Origin: an uncultured bacterium
Lineage (GTDB): Bacteria; Myxococcota_A; Bradymonadia; Bradymonadales; Bradymonadaceae
Direction: 5' to 3'
DNA: 36,520 nucleotides
Assembly (NCBI GenBank): GCA_937981985.1
Contig: CALJNB010000078.1
Span: forward strand, 1 to 36,520
Numbering within the stretch: position 1 is the first letter of the stretch; every line of letters starts with the position of its first letter. The position numbers and the translations under genes are program-made. Shown piece by piece: positions 8,635-16,893 of this stretch. Below the pieces are notes generated by a model. The model made no database searches. It was not told the origin of the DNA and saw only the letters and a list, made by a program, of their open reading frames with translations.

Positions 8635-9443
8635 TTAACGATTTCAGCTGATTTGATGTAATCAAGATTTGGATAACGTTTTGAAATGAACGCGTTTCCT
8701 TTCGCTTGGAAATTGCCTTGCACACCCGGTGAATTTTCTCCGTATTCGGTATTTAATTTTTTAACAACGTCCATGCCTTCCACCACTTTTCCAAATGGTG
8801 TGAAACCTTGGGCATCAAGTCGTGCATTATTACCTAGGTTGATGAATAATTGGGTTGTTCGGGTATCTTTTCCGGCGGTAGCAAAAGTTAGCATTCCCGG
8901 CGTGTTCGACGCGTCCTTATTAGCGGGATCATCGTTGATTTTGGCCTCTTTCCATTTCGCGGAAACTGCCGGATTTCCATGAATTCCAAATTGAATCATA
9001 AAGCCGGGTATAGCACGGAACATCGCGATATCATCAAAGAATCCGATTTTTACAAGATTGTAAAAACGGTCTGCACCGTTAGGGGCCCATGTTCGATTGA
9101 TTTGAAAAACGATATCACCTTGTGAAGTTGCGAATTTAACTTTGTAAGTCTTTGGCGCTTTTTCAGTCGCTTTTTCTACTGCTAAAACGGTCTTGTTTTC
9201 GACCTCCCAAGTTGTTTTAGGTGTGTGGCGTACCGTAGCTGATTTTACTTCTTCTACTTTTTTGGCTGGAAGTTCCACTTTTTTGGCTTCGACTTCTTTT
9301 GTCTTAGACTCTACTTTCTTTACGGCGTCGGCGCTTTTTGCTTCGACAGCTTTGACCGCTTTATCTGTTTTAGGTGCATCGACCTTACACGAACTTAAAG
9401 ATAATCCGGCGACGACAAGGCTTGAGATGAGAAATTTATTCAT
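8631..9443 (-). CDS. Cyclophilin-type peptidyl-prolyl isomerase lipoprotein (first copy)
   Basis: A 270-residue cyclophilin lipoprotein. Residues 1-18 form the signal and C19 (LSSC) is the likely lipidated Cys. Residues of about 22-90 form a Lys/Glu/Ala/Val-rich tether (repeats such as KKVEE and SKTKEVEAKK) that may span periplasm or reach off the membrane. The isomerase domain follows, with MFRAIPGFMIQFGIHG (catalytic-type Arg), MLTFATAGKDTRTTQLFINL and GFTPFGKVVEGMDVV. A GGAG site lies 8 bases before the ATG. The tether is absent from the downstream paralogue. Confidence 0.92.
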   Translation of the reverse strand: MNKFLISSLVVAGLSLSSCKVDAPKTDKAVKAVEAKSADAVKKVESKTKEVEAKKVELPAKKVEEVKSATVRHTPKTTWEVENKTVLAVEKATEKAPKTYKVKFATSQGDIVFQINRTWAPNGADRFYNLVKIGFFDDIAMFRAIPGFMIQFGIHGNPAVSAKWKEAKINDDPANKDASNTPGMLTFATAGKDTRTTQLFINLGNNARLDAQGFTPFGKVVEGMDVVKKLNTEYGENSPGVQGNFQAKGNAFISKRYPNLDYIKSAEIVK

Positions 9444-9525
9444 TAGGAATGCTCCGTTAAAATTTAGGTGGCAGACTTATCAGTCTCATCGTCCTCCCGC
9501 AACATTGTGTTTTTAGTTTTGCTTT

Positions 9526-9990
9526 TTAAAGCAAGCCTTGACGATACAAGTGGGCGTCCCAGCTGTGGATAGCCTCTTGTAGCACACGTCCTTCGGCTTC
9601 GTAGGAAATACTCTTTAACGCTTCCTTAATGGGGAGCCATTTCACATCATCAACTTCATCGTCGTGATCTTCAATACTTCCGCTGAGGTATTGTATAAGG
9701 AAAAAATGAACAATTTTATGAACTCTATTAACTTGGCCCAAATCTCTTCGCGTGTACCAATACTCAATATCGCTCAGGCTGGAGACTATCTCGCCTAAAC
9801 ATCCAGTTTCTTCTCGGGTTTCTCTAATCGCGGTTTCTTCGGAAGTTTCATCTCGCTCCATGGAGCCTTTTGGTAGGCGCCAACTCGGATTTCCACCTCG
9901 TGTTTCCACCTGAATTAGGCATACCTCCATTTCCTTCTCTATGATTCGAAAAAGGACGCTACCAGCAGATTTTTCAACAAAGTCAGTCAT
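9526..9990 (-). CDS. Nudix hydrolase, Ap4A-hydrolase-like
   Basis: A 154-residue Nudix enzyme. The Nudix box is complete: G42, E48, R56-E57, E60-E61 and G63 fit GX5EX7REUXEEXGU and bind the Mg ions that support diphosphate hydrolysis. SWRLPKGSMERDE just before it resembles the diadenosine tetraphosphate hydrolase (NUDT2-like) branch, and the IEYWYTRR stretch and the acidic EDHDDEVDDVKW segment fit the same group. The substrate is not provable from sequence. It starts 32 bases after the aminotransferase gene on the same strand. Confidence 0.9.
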   Translation of the reverse strand: MTDFVEKSAGSVLFRIIEKEMEVCLIQVETRGGNPSWRLPKGSMERDETSEETAIRETREETGCLGEIVSSLSDIEYWYTRRDLGQVNRVHKIVHFFLIQYLSGSIEDHDDEVDDVKWLPIKEALKSISYEAEGRVLQEAIHSWDAHLYRQGLL

Positions 9991-10022
9991 TCGCGAATAC
10001 TATGAGTTTGAATGCTTTTCGT

Positions 10023-11378
10023 CTACCAGAAACTTGGAATCGATTCTTCAAATATCAGAAAGAAGGTCTCGAGTTGTCTATCAGTGATTGTAAAAGGAGG
10101 GGTTAGCGCCAATACTTCCGCGTTTTTACCTGAAGGCAAGACGAGAAAGCCGCGTTCTCGAAGAAAGCCCATGAATTCTAGGACCCGCGAGGGATTCGAA
10201 AAGACTAAGCCTTGTAGATAACCTCGCCCTCGTAGGGCTAAACGGCCTTGGCTCCCAGCTGCAAGTTTTCTTAGTCGCGTTTCAAATATGTGACCTTTCT
10301 TGGCAACTTCTTCGGGCCATTCTTTTCGTTGAAGTTCCTGTAACGTTGCTAAACCTGCCGCACAACTCACAGGATGACCCAAGAAAGTAGCTGTATGAAT
10401 GGCTTCACCCTCTGAGTTTCCCCACCCGGCCATCACGTCCGGCGTTCCAATCAAAGCGCTTAAGGGATATCCACCGCCGAGAGATTTTCCAATACACATT
10501 AAATCGGGGACAACGCCCTCGTGATCGCAAGCGAACCACTTCCCTGTTCGCCCCAAACCCGTCCAAATTTCGTCAAAAATAAGGACGACTTTGTGAGTTT
10601 GTGACCATTTCCGTAACTCGGTCAGAAATCCTTCCGGTGCGACATGTTCACCACCTCTGCCTTGTATAGGTTCGATGATTAATGCTCCGACTGAGTACGC
10701 TTTTCGGATCTCGTCCAACGCATCCATACACACGCTGATTTGATCCGTATTTTTAGGAAATACGACTCGACTTACATTTGGGTTGAGTTGGTTTTTGAAG
10801 GGCGCCCGGAAACTTTTTCGGTACCCAGAAACAGCTAATGGCCCGTAGAATAAACCATGGTAGGAATCTTCAAACGAAATCACGTGCGTGTTTCCAGTTT
10901 TCATCACCGCAGTTTTCAAAGCGGCGGCAACCGCGTCCGAACCATTCAAACCGAGAATGGAATACGCCAGATCTCCAGGAGCAATTTCGGCGAGCTTCTC
11001 AGAAAAGTCGATTTTGATGTCGGACGGGTAAACATCGCCCATCGCATGAACGAGTTTTTCGGACTGTGCCTTAACTGCATCCACAATAACTGCAGGCCGA
11101 TGTCCCAGAGAGGCAACGCCAAAGCCCGATGTAAAATCGACATAAATATTTCCGTCAACGTCGCGTACATTTGACCCGACTGCATCTTGCCAAACAATTG
11201 GATCTTGATCGACGCCAGTTGTTTCGGATCGGCGAGCCCGCCGAGCTGTAATTGCTGGGCACTCCGTAGAGGACAGGCGATCGATAAAAGCTAGACTTTT
11301 TGGGCCCGGAATTTCGGTAATAATTCTTGGAAGAGCCTCACCTTGGCCTAGATCGATGTGTTTGGGTTCTCTGGTCAT
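10023..11378 (-). CDS. Class III PLP-dependent aminotransferase
   Basis: A 451-residue fold-type I aminotransferase of class III (the GABA, acetylornithine and glutamate-semialdehyde aminomutase group). GLNGSDAVAAALKTA (143-157) is the phosphate-binding region, D269 in LIFDEIWTGLGRTGK contacts the pyridine nitrogen and K298 in CIGKSLGGGYPLSA is the Schiff-base lysine. YHGLFYGP and the late FLGHPVSCAAGLATL segment are also typical. I use the ATG at 11378, which overlaps the upstream stop by one base (TAATG); a longer reading to 11420 would run into the preceding gene. The amino donor and acceptor cannot be named. Confidence 0.9.
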   Translation of the reverse strand: MTREPKHIDLGQGEALPRIITEIPGPKSLAFIDRLSSTECPAITARRARRSETTGVDQDPIVWQDAVGSNVRDVDGNIYVDFTSGFGVASLGHRPAVIVDAVKAQSEKLVHAMGDVYPSDIKIDFSEKLAEIAPGDLAYSILGLNGSDAVAAALKTAVMKTGNTHVISFEDSYHGLFYGPLAVSGYRKSFRAPFKNQLNPNVSRVVFPKNTDQISVCMDALDEIRKAYSVGALIIEPIQGRGGEHVAPEGFLTELRKWSQTHKVVLIFDEIWTGLGRTGKWFACDHEGVVPDLMCIGKSLGGGYPLSALIGTPDVMAGWGNSEGEAIHTATFLGHPVSCAAGLATLQELQRKEWPEEVAKKGHIFETRLRKLAAGSQGRLALRGRGYLQGLVFSNPSRVLEFMGFLRERGFLVLPSGKNAEVLALTPPFTITDRQLETFFLIFEESIPSFW

Positions 11379-12553
11379 TAGAATCTTAAGGTGAGACTGA
11401 TGGTAGGTGTTAGCACCCAACTATAGCTCTTTTCTTGAATCGTTTCTGTGTCGGCGATTGTTAACGTCGTCGTTTCTACTTCGCCTCGCCAGAGGTAAGC
11501 GGCGGCCTTAATTCCAAAATTCTTTTTTGACCAACTTGTTCCGGCGCCAAGTGTAATGATGGAGTTTTTCGGAACTCCGAACCCAAGCGCTGGGTTTTCA
11601 AAATAGTCGACTTTGGTCGAAAAAGAATCTCGTCCATCGAGATATTCAGTCCCCAAAAACGAACCGTAAGTAAGGCCTGTGATCGCTTCAAAACGAAGGC
11701 TGAAAGAATCGTGGAGATAGTAGATGAGCGATGCTTGTAATGATAGCCAGTGTCCGCCACTTGGAAGACTCTTTTGCGTGTCGGTGTTGATGCAATCTCC
11801 CTGGACAAAATCACTATGAGATTGGCATGCATCGTGATTCTGTTGGTCAAGAATGTTCAACGTATTTAGGAATAGAAAAGAACCCGTCGAGATGATGAGA
11901 CGATCGCTAATATAAAAGTCGGCGAGAAGGCCGGCTCCAAGACCCAAATTTGCTATATCTAGTTCGTCTTGTCCGGATTGGTAGGAGAAGAAGGGATGCG
12001 CACTGATAATGTAATTAGGGTCAGTCTTTATTCGGAACTTAACACTACCGTTAAACAAAAAGTCAGTGAACCCTGTGGGTAGCAGGGTCGAGGCCGAAAT
12101 TTGAAAATCATTGGTTGGTGAAAAGGAAAAGGTATTTAGGAGGATATTTGTGGTTGTAAATGAAGTCGATAGTTTTTTGGGCGTAAATGCCGTGGGAAGA
12201 AGGATGGCGTGGTCGGCCATGGCGTCGATCGCATCTCTAGAATCCACAGGCGCGTCGTTACTTTCTGCACGGAAATAGTCGTATCTTCGAACAGAATTTT
12301 TGCCATACCCTGGATCAGCTGCGATCGTCAAAGGCGCCCTCTCAGGCCGCACCGCTTCGATTTCCGTTTTTTGGGTTTTGATCGTTTTCTTTACTTTTTT
12401 GGTGACTGGGGGAGCCAATTTTTCTTCTGTCGTTGTTCCTTCAACGATGGGCGCTTCGACGTTCTCTTGACCGTTAACGTTTACGCCAAAGCAAAACATA
12501 AGTGTTGCTATTGAGGTCGTCCTGAACAGGATTTTGATGTTAAATTCAGCCAT
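11378..12553 (-). CDS. Putative outer-membrane beta-barrel protein
   Basis: A 391-residue exported protein. The N-terminus has a signal-like segment (about residues 8-29, cleavage perhaps after NVNG). A Lys/Thr-rich linker follows (TKKVKKTIKTQKTE), then from about residue 110 alternating hydrophobic and polar strands (FQISASTLLPTGFTDFLFNGSVKFRI, LGLGAGLLADFYISDRLIIS) to the end. The last strand ends in aromatic Phe (ISLTLRF), the usual beta-barrel assembly signal. No family is recognised. It is translationally coupled to the aminotransferase. Confidence 0.7.
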   Translation of the reverse strand: MAEFNIKILFRTTSIATLMFCFGVNVNGQENVEAPIVEGTTTEEKLAPPVTKKVKKTIKTQKTEIEAVRPERAPLTIAADPGYGKNSVRRYDYFRAESNDAPVDSRDAIDAMADHAILLPTAFTPKKLSTSFTTTNILLNTFSFSPTNDFQISASTLLPTGFTDFLFNGSVKFRIKTDPNYIISAHPFFSYQSGQDELDIANLGLGAGLLADFYISDRLIISTGSFLFLNTLNILDQQNHDACQSHSDFVQGDCINTDTQKSLPSGGHWLSLQASLIYYLHDSFSLRFEAITGLTYGSFLGTEYLDGRDSFSTKVDYFENPALGFGVPKNSIITLGAGTSWSKKNFGIKAAAYLWRGEVETTTLTIADTETIQEKSYSWVLTPTISLTLRF

Positions 12554-12657
12554 TTGCCGAGCATAGGAATAGTCAATGTTTATGTCTAGAATCGTTTGTC
12601 TTTTGTTTTCATGCCGTTGAAAATTGAATGAAGGCGATTGATATGTTGCACAACTCT

Positions 12658-12687
12658 AGTAGAGTGGGGGAACAAAAAAGTAGAGTG
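12658..12687 (+). promoter_or_regulatory. Paired 9-bp direct repeat, operator-like
   Basis: AGTAGAGTG occurs at 12658-12666 and again at 12679-12687, 21 bp apart, which is two helical turns. The first copy also forms ACTCT-AGT-AGAGT with the bases before it. It sits directly upstream of the ATG at 12693 in the divergent region between two genes. A binding site is inferred, not shown. Confidence 0.35.
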
Positions 12688-12692
12688 TCAGT

Positions 12693-12953
12693 ATGTATCG
12701 AATTCTAATCGTTGACCGGGGCGCTGAATTGCCAGTTTCAGCAGCGAAATCCAATCATGAGTACCGTGTTCCCATAAAAGGAGAACATATCATGGTCCGT
12801 TGGGAAGGGATTACAAAAGCATGTGAAGTCGAAGACGTTTGGACGCATGTGAACCTAGATAACGATCCGCCCTATCAAGGCGCAGTTCAAGTAGTGGTTA
12901 GATGGATGAAAGGACTGGATCCAGCCTTATATGTAAGACGGTTTAAGTCTTAG
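12693..12953 (+). CDS. Hypothetical protein, 86 residues
   Basis: I do not recognise this protein. It is soluble, beta-rich by appearance and has evenly spread charged residues; MVRWEGITKACEVEDVW and QVVVRWMKGLDPALYVRRF could be strands of a small barrel. It is transcribed divergently from the beta-barrel gene and convergently with the RNA methyltransferase gene, whose 3' end it overlaps by 4 bases. The Shine-Dalgarno sequence is weak. A reasonable composition and the free-standing position support a real gene. Confidence 0.55.
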   Translation: MYRILIVDRGAELPVSAAKSNHEYRVPIKGEHIMVRWEGITKACEVEDVWTHVNLDNDPPYQGAVQVVVRWMKGLDPALYVRRFKS

Positions 12954-14506
12954 TCTTTCTTCACAGTGAAGTGATCTTTTTCTAGAACTTTGACGGGAAG
13001 CTGACTCATGGAGACTATAAAGCCGGGAATAGGGGCTTCGATCTCTGCGCTTTTTACACAATGCAATAAGGGGCGGTCATAAATTCTTCCACCAACTTTT
13101 CCTAAAATCGGATATTTCCAACGATCAAAAGCTTCTAGGATCTCGACTTCGTCGACCTTTTTGGTCCGTATAGTCACGATAGAATCGTTTCCCACTTTTC
13201 TGAGACGCTTTACAAAAATAGATTTTCCGCCAGGGGGTCGACCTTTGGGTACGGTTCCTTTGACACGGGCAATCCAAAACGAAGTTCCGTCTTTTTGAAA
13301 CGAAATAGGTCCAGAAATTCCTAAAGTCAATCCTCTTGAAGGTGGCCAAAAGGCTCCTGCTTGATCATAACGTGGAGGCCCGATTCGTTTCAGGAATGCA
13401 ACCAGTTCTACGTGAGAACTACGAGGCATCATTTCAAATCCTTTGACTTCGACCACTTCATAGCCAAGCATGTGGAGCCGGTCCATATCGCGGTATAAGG
13501 TCACGGGATTACATGAGATATAAACGAGGTCGGTGAAGTTTTTGTTCGCCAAGAAGGGAATTAAGCTACCGGATAAGCCGGCTCTGGCCGGATTTAGAAT
13601 CCCCACACAATTTATCGGTGGCGAAGGCAGATCTTCTGTGGAGTCTTTTTTCACCAAGAATTCTCTTTTAACATTTTCACCCAAAATGGATGCGCCATTT
13701 TTGTTCGCATCAGCGATGGCGGACTCACTTGAATCGAACCCGATAATGTTTTGACCTGTGTTGAGGCCCAAGCTATGAACGCCAATTCCGCAGTAAAAAT
13801 CGTAGACATTGTCGAATGATATTGTCGCTAAGTATTTACGAATGTGGGTGTGCATTAATTCTAGGACACTGGGGTTGACCTGGAAAAAGGATTGAGGAGA
13901 CGACTCAAATTGTTTTCCGTTGAGTGTCCAATTGAGTTTCGCCTCTCCCTGTATGTGGAGCTGTGTCCCTGACATAATAGCCGTCGCTCCTTTGGGGGCG
14001 TAATTTATCGCTATGTTTTTGATACTAGTAATTGAGCTTACTAATTCAGAGGCTCTGTCTGGAGTTTTATCAGTTGTGCAAAATGTGACGAAAGTTTTCG
14101 TTCCATCGTATCGAATATCGATGAAATTAAAGACCTCACAGGCTTTAGGATTCGCTCTTAGAAATTCACGGATTCGCTCCGATGCTTCTTCGATGTGTGG
14201 GGTGTGCATCAGACAGTCTTCAATTCCGATAAATGCTTTTCCACCCGCTTGATAGAATCCCAAAGGTTCATTGGGAGTTCCGACCACCCAGCGGCATCGA
14301 TGGCGATAGGCATGACGTTGAGGGGCCTCTTGCAAGTCCGATGGAGCGGGGAGGATTTCGGGATTATAGCCTCGGATAGCCGCGTCTACCTGGGTAGACA
14401 TTTCCTCCATCCAAGCAGAATAGTTGAGTTCAAATTGTGGACAGCCCGGACATTGGGGGCCGAAGTGTGTTCCATCTTGTGGACCGCGATGTTTACAGGA
14501 TTTCAC
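12950..14506 (-). CDS. TrmA/RlmD-type RNA (uracil-5-)-methyltransferase with C-terminal extension
   Basis: A 518-residue enzyme of the family that methylates C5 of uridine in 23S rRNA or tRNA using SAM. Four cysteines placed as in the iron-sulphur cluster of RlmD are present (C4, C19, C22 and C98). FFQVNP (207-212) and DFYCGIG (236-242) belong to the SAM-binding core, C332 in ISCNPVTLYRD is the nucleophile and E367 in SHVELV the general base. The normal domain ends near residue 375. Another 140 residues follow and resemble the C-terminal half of RluA-type pseudouridine synthases (FWIARVKG, YPILGKVGGRIYDRPLLHC, EAPIPGF). The start is GTG, in the same frame as the preceding gene and 24 bases after its stop. 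Confidence 0.85.
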   Translation of the reverse strand: MKSCKHRGPQDGTHFGPQCPGCPQFELNYSAWMEEMSTQVDAAIRGYNPEILPAPSDLQEAPQRHAYRHRCRWVVGTPNEPLGFYQAGGKAFIGIEDCLMHTPHIEEASERIREFLRANPKACEVFNFIDIRYDGTKTFVTFCTTDKTPDRASELVSSITSIKNIAINYAPKGATAIMSGTQLHIQGEAKLNWTLNGKQFESSPQSFFQVNPSVLELMHTHIRKYLATISFDNVYDFYCGIGVHSLGLNTGQNIIGFDSSESAIADANKNGASILGENVKREFLVKKDSTEDLPSPPINCVGILNPARAGLSGSLIPFLANKNFTDLVYISCNPVTLYRDMDRLHMLGYEVVEVKGFEMMPRSSHVELVAFLKRIGPPRYDQAGAFWPPSRGLTLGISGPISFQKDGTSFWIARVKGTVPKGRPPGGKSIFVKRLRKVGNDSIVTIRTKKVDEVEILEAFDRWKYPILGKVGGRIYDRPLLHCVKSAEIEAPIPGFIVSMSQLPVKVLEKDHFTVKKD

Positions 14507-14530
14507 TTTGAAGCTCGATGGTTGGACGTA

Positions 14531-14929
14531 TTAAACGCGTGTACGATACTCGACCTTAATACAGCGATCGGCAACCACGTCAATACCAGCCTCAATAAGT
14601 GCGCGAGTAAAGGCGTCATTTTGGATGCCAAGTTGTAGCCAGACTCGTTCGGGCTGGTAGGCAAGGATTTCATCCAGATGCCCCATTAAAGCTTCTCCTC
14701 TCCGAAACATAACGAGCGTATCGCGCTGAGGAGCCTCTTCAAGAGTACTGTATTGCATAAAACCGACTTCGGGTGTTCGTGGATGGATGCCGATAATATC
14801 AAAGCCATATTCTTTCATTGCGTTTGCGACATCAAGAGGTATGCCTTCTTTAAGTCCGAATACAGTAAGTCTTTTTACTTTTTTAAGGATGGTTGATATT
14901 TCATCGGGGGTGGAGTGCATTTGTGCCAT
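14531..14929 (-). CDS. CoA-binding domain protein (YccU-like)
   Basis: A 132-residue single-domain protein with the succinyl-CoA-ligase-type CoA-binding fold. It shows KRLTVFGLKEGIPLDVANAMKEYGFDIIGIHP, then RDTLVMFRRGEALMGHLDEIL, VWLQLGIQND and the closing GIDVVADRCIKVEY, the pattern of the YccU family. Its partners are unknown. The open frame extends upstream to 15145 but that part lies inside the PEGA gene, so I start at the ATG at 14929, 10 bases after that gene's stop. It belongs to the clpX operon. Confidence 0.85.
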   Translation of the reverse strand: MAQMHSTPDEISTILKKVKRLTVFGLKEGIPLDVANAMKEYGFDIIGIHPRTPEVGFMQYSTLEEAPQRDTLVMFRRGEALMGHLDEILAYQPERVWLQLGIQNDAFTRALIEAGIDVVADRCIKVEYRTRV

Positions 14930-14939
14930 ATTTGGATCT

Positions 14940-15368
14940 TTATCTATAATTGGGGGCGTGGAAGGATTCTTGAAACGAAAAGCGTTGCTGAAGTTGGATA
15001 GGGGCAGTCGCCTGTTCTTCTGGAGCGAGTTCGACCGAATATTGAGGTAGATAGGCTGAACGGAAGAATAAAGGTAAAAGAATTCCGGCCGTACAGACGC
15101 AGACAAGCGCGCCGCCAGGATTAATTCCGGTATTTTCGATTTCAATGACTCGTGTTTTATATCCAGGCTTTGAAAAACTGAGACGATGGCGGGTCCAGAT
15201 CCAGACGGGCTCAGAGAGCTGGATGGGGCTTTGACCTAAGGCAAATTTGTCATCCATGACAATTTCCGCACCTGCTGGACGTGTGTAGATATGAGTCGTC
15301 GAGGGCGAACAGGAAAGTGTTACAAATACTAGAGATAAACTTACAGCCTGGATCTGTCTCGACATCAT
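14940..15368 (-). CDS. PEGA-domain lipoprotein
   Basis: A 142-residue lipoprotein with the signal ending in TLSC (C20). The mature N-terminus reads THIYTRPAGAEIVMDDKFALGQSPIQL and continues to HRLSFSKPGYKTRVIEIE, a single PEGA-type beta domain as found in envelope proteins of Myxococcota. A hydrophobic segment follows (about 84-103, GGALVCVCTAGILLPLFF), which may anchor it further. It begins 3 bases after the clpX stop, so translation is likely coupled. A second ATG at 15365 is equally possible as start. Confidence 0.75.
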   Translation of the reverse strand: MMSRQIQAVSLSLVFVTLSCSPSTTHIYTRPAGAEIVMDDKFALGQSPIQLSEPVWIWTRHRLSFSKPGYKTRVIEIENTGINPGGALVCVCTAGILLPLFFRSAYLPQYSVELAPEEQATAPIQLQQRFSFQESFHAPNYR

Positions 15369-15371
15369 CGT

Positions 15372-16634
15372 TTACGCGCTGTTTTTTTCGTAAACCAGAA
15401 GGGGTTTGTCTTTTTTAAGAACCACTTCTTCAGTGATGATACATTCGGCGACGCCTTCGAGGCTTGGGATGTCGTACATAATATCGAGCATCACCTCTTC
15501 GATGATTGCGCGAAGTCCACGTGCGCCTGTTTTTCGTATAACTGCCTCTTTTACAATTGCTTCCAGACCGTCCTGATTGAAACGTAACTTGACGTTCTCT
15601 AATTCGAATAACTTTTGATATTGTTTGACCAAGCTATTTTTAGGTTTCCAAAGAATATCGATGAGCATTTCTTCGGAAAGCGCGTCAAAAGTTACGATTA
15701 CCGGAAATCTGCCAATGAACTCTGGGATAAGGCCGTACTTTGTAAGGTCTGAGGGCTTGACGTGTTTTAATAAAGCGTCGGTGGTTTCGGTTTTCGGTGT
15801 GACATCGGCACCGAATCCCATTCTGGAGTCGCCCATTCGCGATGCGATAATATCGGTTAATCCTTGAAACGAACCACAGGCCATAAAAAGAATATCCGAG
15901 GTGTTGACTTGGATGAATTCTTGTTGAGGTCGGTTGCGTGATCCTTCAGGAGTAATCATCACATTTGTGGATTCAACCATTTTAAGAAGTGCTTGCTGTA
16001 CACCTTCGCCGCCAACGTCTCGCGTCGACGAAGAGCTTCCGCCTTTTCCGCCAAGCTTATCAATTTCGTCGATGCAAACGATGCCTTTGCTTGCGCGTTC
16101 GACATCTCGGTCAGCGGCAAGCCAAAGGTTCTTGACGATATTTTCAACGTCTTCACCGACGTAGCCGGCTTCGGTGAGGCTTGTTGCATCAGCTATTGTA
16201 AACGGCAAATCCAACTTTTTGGCCAAGGTTTGGGCCATCAAGGTCTTTCCAGATCCCGTGGGGCCGATAAGTAGAATATTTCCTTTCGTTAATTCTACAT
16301 CAGAATCTTCGTGCTCTTCCTCACCTTCTTCAATTTCGTCGGCTTTGATGCGTTTGTAGTGATTATAGACGGCAACAGCTAAAGCTCGTTTTGCAGCATC
16401 TTGGCCGATGATATGTTCGTCCAAGAAAGCTTTGATGATCTTGGGTTGCATTTCTTCAACAGCGCGTTCTTTTTCGGGTTCCCTTGACCGGTCTTCTTCG
16501 ATGATTTCACGGCACAATGAAACGCATTCATCACAAATATGGACCACCGGACCGGCAATGAGTTTACGGACGTCGCGTGCTTCTTTTCCGCAAAAAGAAC
16601 ATCTTACTTTGCTACCTGAATCGATCGTTTTCAT
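15372..16634 (-). CDS. clpX: ClpX, ATP-dependent unfoldase subunit of ClpXP protease
   Basis: A 420-residue AAA+ unfoldase that delivers substrates to ClpP. The N-terminal zinc domain uses C12, C15, C34 and C37. Walker A GPTGSGKT is at 124-131, the pore loop GYVG at 157-160, Walker B CIDEID at 187-192, and the sensor and C-terminal small domain are intact. An acidic stretch (about 100-112) lies before Walker A. The ClpP-docking loop, IGF in many ClpX, reads MGF here (SRMGFGADV). clpP and lon are not adjacent, unlike the common tig-clpP-clpX-lon order. The start has a good AGAGGT site and a candidate -10 TATAAA upstream. Confidence 0.97.
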   Translation of the reverse strand: MKTIDSGSKVRCSFCGKEARDVRKLIAGPVVHICDECVSLCREIIEEDRSREPEKERAVEEMQPKIIKAFLDEHIIGQDAAKRALAVAVYNHYKRIKADEIEEGEEEHEDSDVELTKGNILLIGPTGSGKTLMAQTLAKKLDLPFTIADATSLTEAGYVGEDVENIVKNLWLAADRDVERASKGIVCIDEIDKLGGKGGSSSSTRDVGGEGVQQALLKMVESTNVMITPEGSRNRPQQEFIQVNTSDILFMACGSFQGLTDIIASRMGDSRMGFGADVTPKTETTDALLKHVKPSDLTKYGLIPEFIGRFPVIVTFDALSEEMLIDILWKPKNSLVKQYQKLFELENVKLRFNQDGLEAIVKEAVIRKTGARGLRAIIEEVMLDIMYDIPSLEGVAECIITEEVVLKKDKPLLVYEKNSA

Positions 16635-16893
16635 CTTTACCTCTGACGCCTACCTAAGATTTATAGACACTGCTTTAAGGTAAACATAAGTTAGCGAAGA
16701 TCAATGTCTTTCAAGAAATATCTTCAATATCGTCCGAGAACCCGTATCTCGTTTATTGTTCAAATTCGGTACACGTGAAGGCTTGACCTGGCCCTTTTAT
16801 CCGAGAAGTAGAATTAGGGGCGAAAGTACTCATTTGAAATTCAAAATTATCTCAAAGGGAAGAGATGAGGTCTAAATTTTTAAGAATTTGTAG
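16635..16893. other. Intergenic region upstream of clpX
   Basis: No gene is supported here. On the minus strand it holds the clpX leader with an AGAGGT ribosome-binding site and a -10-like TATAAA (bases 16665-16660); no matching -35 is convincing. CTTGAAA further upstream resembles a heat-shock -35 element but the matching -10 is missing. A 13-base palindrome, TTTGAA-A-TTCAAA, lies at 16833-16845. Confidence 0.4.

Noticed and set aside
9530-9560. TTGCTT/AAGCAA hairpin after the Nudix gene
   Set aside because: Short loop, AT-rich stem and no T run on the minus strand, so not a terminator.
14930-15145. 72-codon N-terminal extension of the CoA-binding protein
   Set aside because: It overlaps the PEGA gene in another frame and has no family similarity.
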